From: Rickettsiales bacterium
GTDB lineage: Bacteria > Pseudomonadota > Alphaproteobacteria > Rickettsiales > Anaplasmataceae
DNA length: 9,430 nucleotides
NCBI GenBank assembly: GCA_031286185.1
Contig: JAITUS010000023.1
Location: forward strand, 1 to 9,430
Direction: 5' to 3'
In this document: piece by piece, positions 5,708 to 9,430 of the stretch
How positions within the stretch are numbered: the first letter of the stretch is position 1
Layout of the letters: each line of letters begins with the position of its first letter
Position numbers and translations under genes: made by a program
The notes under the pieces: generated by a model
Seen by the model: the letters and a program-made list of their open reading frames with translations, nothing else
What the model was told of the DNA's origin: nothing
Database searches by the model: none

Positions 5708-7512
5708 ATGTTCAGGCGATAAAAAAACAAATCGAGTTATCTCCACAGTCTTGTGGCGTGTATAAGATGATAGGAGATAAGGATAAGGTTTTATACGTTG
5801 GAAAAGCAAAAAACTTAAAATCGAGGTTATCTAGCTACCTTCGATATGAAAACCTTTCTGAACGAATCAAAGTTATGCTCTCACAAGTTGTTGAGATTAA
5901 GACCTTTCTAACTGAAAATGAAGTGGATGCACTGCTTCTTGAGGCGCAGTTAATAAAATCATTGAAGCCATCTTATAATATTGTGCTCAAGGATGGAAAA
6001 TCTTATCCTTATATAACAATTTCCAAACACGACTACCCAAGAATAGCACGATACAGAGGCAAATTTAAAAAGGATGAGTTTCACTATTATGGTCCCTTTC
6101 CATCTGCCGATGCTGTTAAGCAGACTATATTGTCATTGCAAAAAGCTTTCCTTTTGAGAGTATGTTCAGATCGATATTTCTCCTCAACAAAAAGACCATG
6201 TCTTGAGTATCAAGTTAAGCGCTGCTCAGCACCGTGCGTAAATAAAATCACGAAAGGTGATTACTGCCAATCAGTAAAACAAGCACGAGATACATTGCTT
6301 GGAAGAAATAAGGAAGTAAAAGAACAATTACTTTCCACGATGAGAAAGTGCAGCAGTGAAAAAAATTATGAGCTTGCTGCTGTATATAGAGATCGGATAA
6401 AATTTCTTGAGCAAATTCAAATGCAGCGAACGGATTTTTCTTTTGAAAAAGATGCAGACTTTTTCAGCATTGTACGTGAAGAGGATCTGGCATGCATTGG
6501 TGTGCTATCGTTCAGAAATAAAGACAACTATGGAAGTACTCCTTACTTTGTCGAAAACTGCAATGATCATCCAGATGATGAAATTTTATCCACCTTTTTG
6601 ATCAATTTGTATAATTCAGCTAACATACCTCCAGCACAAATTTATGTTCCTGGTTTTGTTACAGGCAAGGGAATCGTTGAGCAGGCACTATGTAATGTTA
6701 CTCAAAAACCAATAAAAGTTTTGCATGCAAAAAATAAAAAAGAACATAGTTTGTTGCAATTCGTTTATGATAATTCTCGGCATAGCTTGGAGCAGAAGCT
6801 TACTGATTATAAAAACAGTCTGGAAAAACTTGAAGGGCTTGGCAAAGTTTTCTTGTTACCAAATGTTCCAAAACGCATCGAGGTTTATGATAATAGCCAT
6901 ACATCTGGAAATCAACAAGTTGGTGTGATGATTGTTGCAGGGCAGGAAGGTTTTTTAAAAAGTGAATACAGAAAATTTACTATAAAAGAAGAAATTTCAG
7001 GTGATGACTATAAAATGATGAGAAAAGTGCTAACCAGACGTTTTTCTGGCAAGATAAAGAACATAATTCCTGATTTTCTATTGATTGATGGCGGGCCTGG
7101 GCATGTTTCTATGGTAAAAAATGTATTAGAAATATTGAATATAAATGTTCCTTTTGCTTGCATGGCAAAGGGCCCCTATCGCAACGCAGGAAATGAGAGA
7201 TTTTATATGCCGGGCGGAGAAGAGTTTACTCTAGCAAATGACAGCAAAGTCATGCTTTATTTACAATCGCTGCGTAATGAGGCCCATCGTTTTGCAGTCG
7301 CTTCACATAGAAAAAAGCGCGATAAACAGCTTTTCGTTTCACCGTTAAGCAAAATAACTGGCATTGGTAATAAAAGAAAAAATGCATTGATGTCTCATTT
7401 TGGTTCAGTGGAAAACATAAGCAAAGCTTCCCTGGCTGAAATTCAAAACGTAGCTAGGATTAGTAAAGAATTAGCAAAAGCTGTTCTTAAACACTCGAAT
7501 GATAAAAAGTAA
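5692..7512 (+). CDS. uvrC: UvrABC system protein C, excinuclease subunit
   Basis: UvrC makes both incisions around a DNA lesion after UvrA and UvrB have marked it. The 606 residues (E. coli 610) carry all domains in order. The GIY-YIG nuclease for the 3' cut is at about 18-95 (G22-V-Y24, Y35-V-G37, R45, E84). Four cysteines C158, C170, C178 and C182 have the 12-8-4 spacing of the reported iron-sulfur site. The UVR helix pair that binds UvrB is at about 207-243. The RNase H-like nuclease for the 5' cut is at about 390-545, with D400 in VYDNSH, D466 in LLIDGGPGH and H532 in NEAHRFA. Helix-hairpin-helix DNA binding is at about 553-600 (ITGIGNKRKNALMSHFGS). All key residues are intact. ATG 5692 lies inside glyS and no Shine-Dalgarno is seen, so its translation probably depends on coupling with glyS. 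It is the last gene of the operon. Confidence 0.97.
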   Translation: MGHVINVQAIKKQIELSPQSCGVYKMIGDKDKVLYVGKAKNLKSRLSSYLRYENLSERIKVMLSQVVEIKTFLTENEVDALLLEAQLIKSLKPSYNIVLKDGKSYPYITISKHDYPRIARYRGKFKKDEFHYYGPFPSADAVKQTILSLQKAFLLRVCSDRYFSSTKRPCLEYQVKRCSAPCVNKITKGDYCQSVKQARDTLLGRNKEVKEQLLSTMRKCSSEKNYELAAVYRDRIKFLEQIQMQRTDFSFEKDADFFSIVREEDLACIGVLSFRNKDNYGSTPYFVENCNDHPDDEILSTFLINLYNSANIPPAQIYVPGFVTGKGIVEQALCNVTQKPIKVLHAKNKKEHSLLQFVYDNSRHSLEQKLTDYKNSLEKLEGLGKVFLLPNVPKRIEVYDNSHTSGNQQVGVMIVAGQEGFLKSEYRKFTIKEEISGDDYKMMRKVLTRRFSGKIKNIIPDFLLIDGGPGHVSMVKNVLEILNINVPFACMAKGPYRNAGNERFYMPGGEEFTLANDSKVMLYLQSLRNEAHRFAVASHRKKRDKQLFVSPLSKITGIGNKRKNALMSHFGSVENISKASLAEIQNVARISKELAKAVLKHSNDKK

Positions 7513-7555
7513 ACTGTATCTATTCAGGAGCGTGGTAAATATTGAAGCAAAAGTG

Positions 7556-7577
7556 GTGTCATGTAAGTAGCTGACAC
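7556..7577 (+). repeat. Diverged copy of the Wolbachia-type palindromic element
   Basis: The outer arms GTGTCA (7556-7561) and TGACAC (7572-7577) are perfect inverted repeats around a 10-nt loop. The length of 22 nt and the outer bases equal the first part of the full copy at 7616-7647, but the inner CCC is replaced. I read it as an old, decayed copy. Confidence 0.5.
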
Positions 7578-7615
7578 ATAACTGTACGAACGTCGTGATT
7601 TGAGCTACCACGAGG

Positions 7616-7647
7616 GTGTCATCCCAGTGCTTGACACAGGGATCCAG
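7616..7647 (+). repeat. Palindromic intergenic element, copy 1
   Basis: This 32-nt element runs from GTGTCATCCCAGTGCTTGAC to ...GGGATCCAG. Inside it ATCCC (7621-7625) pairs with GGGAT (7639-7643), and GTG (7627-7629) pairs with CAC (7635-7637) after one A-A mismatch, around the loop CTTGA. It is the reverse complement of copy 2 at 7815-7846 except at two positions. Such short palindromes are common between genes in Wolbachia genomes, to my knowledge. Confidence 0.8.
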
Positions 7648-7740
7648 CTTTTATGCAATCTCGTCAAAGACGTTTGTTTTAGCGTAAAACAGCTACTTTT
7701 ATGCTCATCAGCTCAGTGTGCTTACTGACAATCAATTTTG

Positions 7741-7773
7741 CTGGATCCCAGTTTCAGCCACTTTCACGACACC
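7741..7773 (-). repeat. Partial palindromic element
   Basis: CTGGATCCCAG (7741-7751) is identical to the start of copy 2, and GACACC (7768-7773) matches its end, but the middle differs and no longer forms the long stem. It looks like a decayed or recombined copy in the same orientation as the one at 7815-7846. Confidence 0.5.
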
Positions 7774-7814
7774 AATCTCTGCTGCCTTCTACCGGATCTA
7801 TGCTCTTTTTTTTC

Positions 7815-7846
7815 CTGGATCCCAGTGTCAAGTACTGGGATGACAC
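7815..7846 (-). repeat. Palindromic intergenic element, copy 2 (inverted)
   Basis: The stem ATCCCAGT (7819-7826) with ACTGGGAT (7834-7841) is a perfect 8-bp pairing around the loop GTCAAGT. An 8-nt T-run (7806-7813) precedes it on the plus strand, so on the minus strand the hairpin is followed by A, which does not make a terminator. Together with copy 1 it bounds a 231-bp segment with 32-bp inverted ends at 30 of 32 identity. Confidence 0.8.
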
Positions 7847-7954
7847 CATTTGTTGTAAACTCACTTTTACTATATGATTACTTTTTTAGAGCATCTTGTC
7901 TACCTAATCTTACCACTCCGTTGAACGGGTACAGTAAACTTTCTACAGTGCGTG

Positions 7955-8956
7955 TTACGCTTCTTGCCTCAAATCTTTTGCAACATCAAGTGCGGCATAG
8001 GTGAATATTGTGCTCGCACCTGCGCGTTTAAAGCTAATTAAAGACTCATAAATTACTTTGTCATAATCCAGCCAGCCATTGTTTGTTGCAGCCTTTATCA
8101 TTGCGTACTCACCACTTACTTGGTAAGCAAAAATCGGAAAATTAAACTTATCATTTGCTGTTTTGATTACATCCAAGTATGGCATACCTGGTTTTATCAT
8201 AATAAAATCTGCGCCTTCGTTTATATCCATTTCGATTTCGCAAATTGCCTCTCTTGCATTTCCATAATCCATTTGATAACCACTTTTATCAATAGAACTG
8301 GATGGTACGCATGAACCAACACCTTGTCTGAATGGTGCATAGAAGCTGGAGCAATATTTCGCTGCATAAGACAATATTGATACATCTTGAAAGCCATTGT
8401 CATCCAACGTTTTTCTTATTTTTCCTATTCTACCATCCATCATATCGGAAGGAGCAACTATATCACATCCTGCTTTTGCTAAAGCAAGTGCTTGCTTTAG
8501 CAACACTGACACAGTTTCATCGTTTTCCACGTCTATCTGATTGCTTTTTAAAATGCCATCATGACCATGAGTGGTGTATGGATCAAGTGCAACGTCTGCG
8601 ATAATGCCAATGCCCGGCACCTTTAATTTTACAGCACGAATTGCCTTGCAGATTAAATTGTCCAGATTGTATGCTTCCTCAGCATTTTCAGATTTTAATT
8701 TACTGTCAACTACAGGGAAAATTGCAATAGCATTAATTCCTAAACCCTTAGTTTCCTGAGCCATGGAAACCAATCCATCTATTGAGTAACATTTTATGTC
8801 AGGTAAGCCAGAAATTGGTTCGGTTGTTTCTTCTCTATCATGAACAAACAGGGGAAAAATCAAGTCGTTTACTGATAAAATACTTTCACTTGTTAAATTG
8901 CGAATCCATTTACTTGAGCGTTTACGCCTTAACCGTGTGTTTGGAAAATTAAACAT
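7955..8956 (-). CDS. hemB: Delta-aminolevulinic acid dehydratase (porphobilinogen synthase)
   Basis: HemB condenses two molecules of 5-aminolevulinate into porphobilinogen, the second common step of heme synthesis, in the cytoplasm. The 333 residues are full length. The two Schiff-base lysines are K200 (SYAAKYCSSFYAPFR) and K255 (MIKPGMPYLD). The metal loop reads D121-VALDPYTTHGHDG134, with A123, D125 and D133 in the places where zinc enzymes carry three cysteines. This is the aspartate-rich type found in alphaproteobacteria and Pseudomonas, which relies on magnesium rather than active-site zinc. The N-terminal R8-LRRKRSSKWIR block is the usual family arm that holds the octamer together. ATG at 8956 is the natural start; no clear Shine-Dalgarno is seen. 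The gene stands alone and faces uvrC tail to tail across the repeat-rich spacer. Confidence 0.97.
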   Translation of the reverse strand: MFNFPNTRLRRKRSSKWIRNLTSESILSVNDLIFPLFVHDREETTEPISGLPDIKCYSIDGLVSMAQETKGLGINAIAIFPVVDSKLKSENAEEAYNLDNLICKAIRAVKLKVPGIGIIADVALDPYTTHGHDGILKSNQIDVENDETVSVLLKQALALAKAGCDIVAPSDMMDGRIGKIRKTLDDNGFQDVSILSYAAKYCSSFYAPFRQGVGSCVPSSSIDKSGYQMDYGNAREAICEIEMDINEGADFIMIKPGMPYLDVIKTANDKFNFPIFAYQVSGEYAMIKAATNNGWLDYDKVIYESLISFKRAGASTIFTYAALDVAKDLRQEA

Positions 8957-8963
8957 CGTATTT

Positions 8964-8992
8964 ATTGTGCTAGATAAAACTTAATCTGACAA
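8964..8992 (-). promoter_or_regulatory. hemB: Tentative hemB promoter
   Basis: TTGTCA (8987-8992) matches the -35 consensus at five of six bases and CACAAT (8964-8969) matches the -10 at four of six, with a 17-bp spacer. The implied start site near 8957 leaves almost no leader, which fits the missing Shine-Dalgarno but is unusual, so the call is weak. Confidence 0.3.
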
Positions 8993-9148
8993 AAGAACTG
9001 AGGTAGTCAAAACTAATATCAGAGTCTTATTTAATGCTATTAATATTTTTCTGAAAAGCAATATATTTGCTATAAAAAAATAGATCTCTTATACCAAATC
9101 CCAATGGTAATAGGACAAATTAAAGATACCGTTTTGCCAGTCAACAAT

Positions 9149-9174
9149 GGTGTCATTCCAGTGCTTGACACTGG
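9149..9174 (+). repeat. Palindromic intergenic element, solo short copy
   Basis: GGTGTCATTCCAGTGCTTGA followed by CACTGG repeats the first 25 or so bases of copy 1 with one change. CCAGTG (9158-9163) pairs perfectly with CACTGG (9169-9174) around CTTGA. The outer GGATCCAG half is absent, so this copy is truncated. Confidence 0.75.
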
Positions 9175-9258
9175 TTAGCTATAAAATTCAAGAAAATATT
9201 TAAGAAATTTACCAAGTAAAAAAAAAGCAAAAGAAACCCCGGTCGGTGGCTAATTGTT

Positions 9259-9332
9259 GTCTAAGTGAGGAAAGTCGCCCTTCCCCACTCGACTTCAAAA
9301 CCGGACTTGTAACTTTCACCATATCCGGCTTC
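9259..9332 (-). ncRNA. Group II intron 3' end: domains V and VI
   Basis: On the minus strand AGCCGGA (9330-9324) pairs with TCCGGTT (9305-9299). This gives the domain V lower stem with the catalytic AGC triad opposite GTT, and an inner GAAA tetraloop (9318-9315) closed by a weak, wobble-rich helix. Domain VI follows: GAGTGGGGAAG (9290-9280) pairs with TTTCCTCACTT (9273-9263), and GTC (9293-9291) pairs with GAC (9261-9259), leaving a single bulged A at 9262 as the expected branch-point adenosine. The splice boundary should lie a few bases past 9259, perhaps as far as 9253, but I cannot fix it. The weak upper helix of domain V, with an A-C mismatch, and the missing reverse transcriptase body suggest that this copy is dead or can splice only with help in trans. 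Confidence 0.75.
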
Positions 9333-9372
9333 TCTCTAATTTGGTGTTTGTCATACATACTTCTCCATGTAA

Positions 9373-9430
9373 TTAACATTTCAAAGCTTGGTAAATTTGT
9401 TTTTGTAGCTTAAATACAGCGTTCTCTATA
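9373..9430 (-). pseudogene. Group II intron reverse transcriptase/maturase, N-terminal stub
   Basis: The minus strand from 9429 reads IENAVFKLQKQIYQALKC and then TAA (9375-9373). This matches the N-terminal region of group II intron reverse transcriptases, which run IExxVFKLQKRIYxAS followed by a basic segment and the fingers domain. Here a stop follows within a few residues, and domain V begins only about 40 bases later. The catalytic RT, maturase and any endonuclease domains are therefore absent, consistent with an internal deletion that fused the start of the ORF to the 3' ribozyme domains. The gene start lies outside the window. The match is short, so moderately sure; its position directly before intron domains V and VI on the same strand supports it. 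Confidence 0.6.

Larger units (their letters stand above)
7513..7954. other. Convergent intergenic region rich in palindromes
   Basis: The stretch between the ends of uvrC and hemB holds no convincing gene. It is filled with related inverted-repeat elements (7556-7577, 7616-7647, 7741-7773, 7815-7846) and other hairpins, such as AGCGTAAAA (7681-7689) with TTTTATGCT (7697-7705). I see no hairpin followed by a T-run in the right orientation for either gene, so the terminators are not identified. The hairpins themselves may slow or stop polymerase from both sides. Confidence 0.7.
8957..9258. other. Intergenic region upstream of hemB
   Basis: I find no gene here. It should hold the hemB promoter; the best pair I can see on the minus strand is TTGTCA (8987-8992) and CACAAT (8964-8969) at 17 bp, which would start transcription almost at the ATG. 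It also holds a small inverted repeat TACCA (9092-9096) / TGGTA (9105-9109) and a solo palindromic element at 9151-9174. The part near the group II intron end (9217-9227) is A-rich. Confidence 0.5.

Noticed and set aside
7738..8004. Plus-strand open frame of 88 codons across the repeat region
   Set aside because: It reads through palindromic repeats and into the antisense of hemB, has no ribosome site and no family resemblance.
8221..8759. Several open frames of 60-90 codons on both strands inside hemB
   Set aside because: They are shadows of the well-supported hemB reading frame.
9219..9250. GC-rich block followed by a T-run on the minus strand (GGGGTTTCTTTTGCTTTTTTTTT) as a terminator
   Set aside because: I could not form a stable hairpin in the GC-rich block, so only the T-rich tract is real.
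1..9430. CRISPR array, tRNA or rRNA genes, toxin-antitoxin pair, prophage genes
   Set aside because: No regularly spaced repeats, no cloverleaf or TpsiC-like segment, and no matching proteins were seen on either strand.

Overview
The window looks like chromosomal DNA of Wolbachia or a close relative (Alphaproteobacteria, Rickettsiales, Anaplasmataceae). The basis is strong AT richness, a housekeeping set typical of that group (glyQ, glyS, uvrC, and a hemB of the type lacking zinc cysteines), dispersed short palindromes with the core ATCCCAGTG/CTTGACACTGGGAT that I associate with Wolbachia intergenic DNA, and a decayed group II intron. Assignment is by recognition, not by a database search.

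Layout. 1-256: a minus-strand RDD-family membrane protein gene that stops after 53 codons, so it is probably broken. 257-653: a divergent non-coding spacer with two clear inverted repeats. 654-2702: three plus-strand accessory genes. These are a secreted or membrane-anchored phospholipase D/Nuc-type endonuclease, an unrecognised 178-residue soluble protein behind a good sigma70-type promoter, and a multi-span membrane protein that reads as a divergent phosphatidylglycerophosphatase A (PgpA) relative with most catalytic acids replaced. 2747-7512: a tight plus-strand operon glyQ-glyS-uvrC (gaps of 3 nt and then a 16-nt overlap) encoding the two subunits of glycyl-tRNA synthetase and the incision subunit of nucleotide excision repair. 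7513-7954: a convergent spacer packed with palindromic repeat copies. 7955-8956: hemB on the minus strand. 8957-9430: a spacer with one more palindrome copy, then the 3' end of a minus-strand group II intron (domains V and VI) joined to a stub of the N-terminal end of its reverse transcriptase, with the body of the enzyme missing.

How the parts fit. The core genes serve translation, DNA repair and heme synthesis. The 654-2702 block is the more lineage-specific part, and two of its genes carry their own recognisable promoters. I see no complete novel multi-gene system, CRISPR array, tRNA or rRNA. The most interesting items are the PgpA-like protein with an eroded active site, the orphan 178-residue protein, the internally deleted group II intron, and the palindrome cluster.
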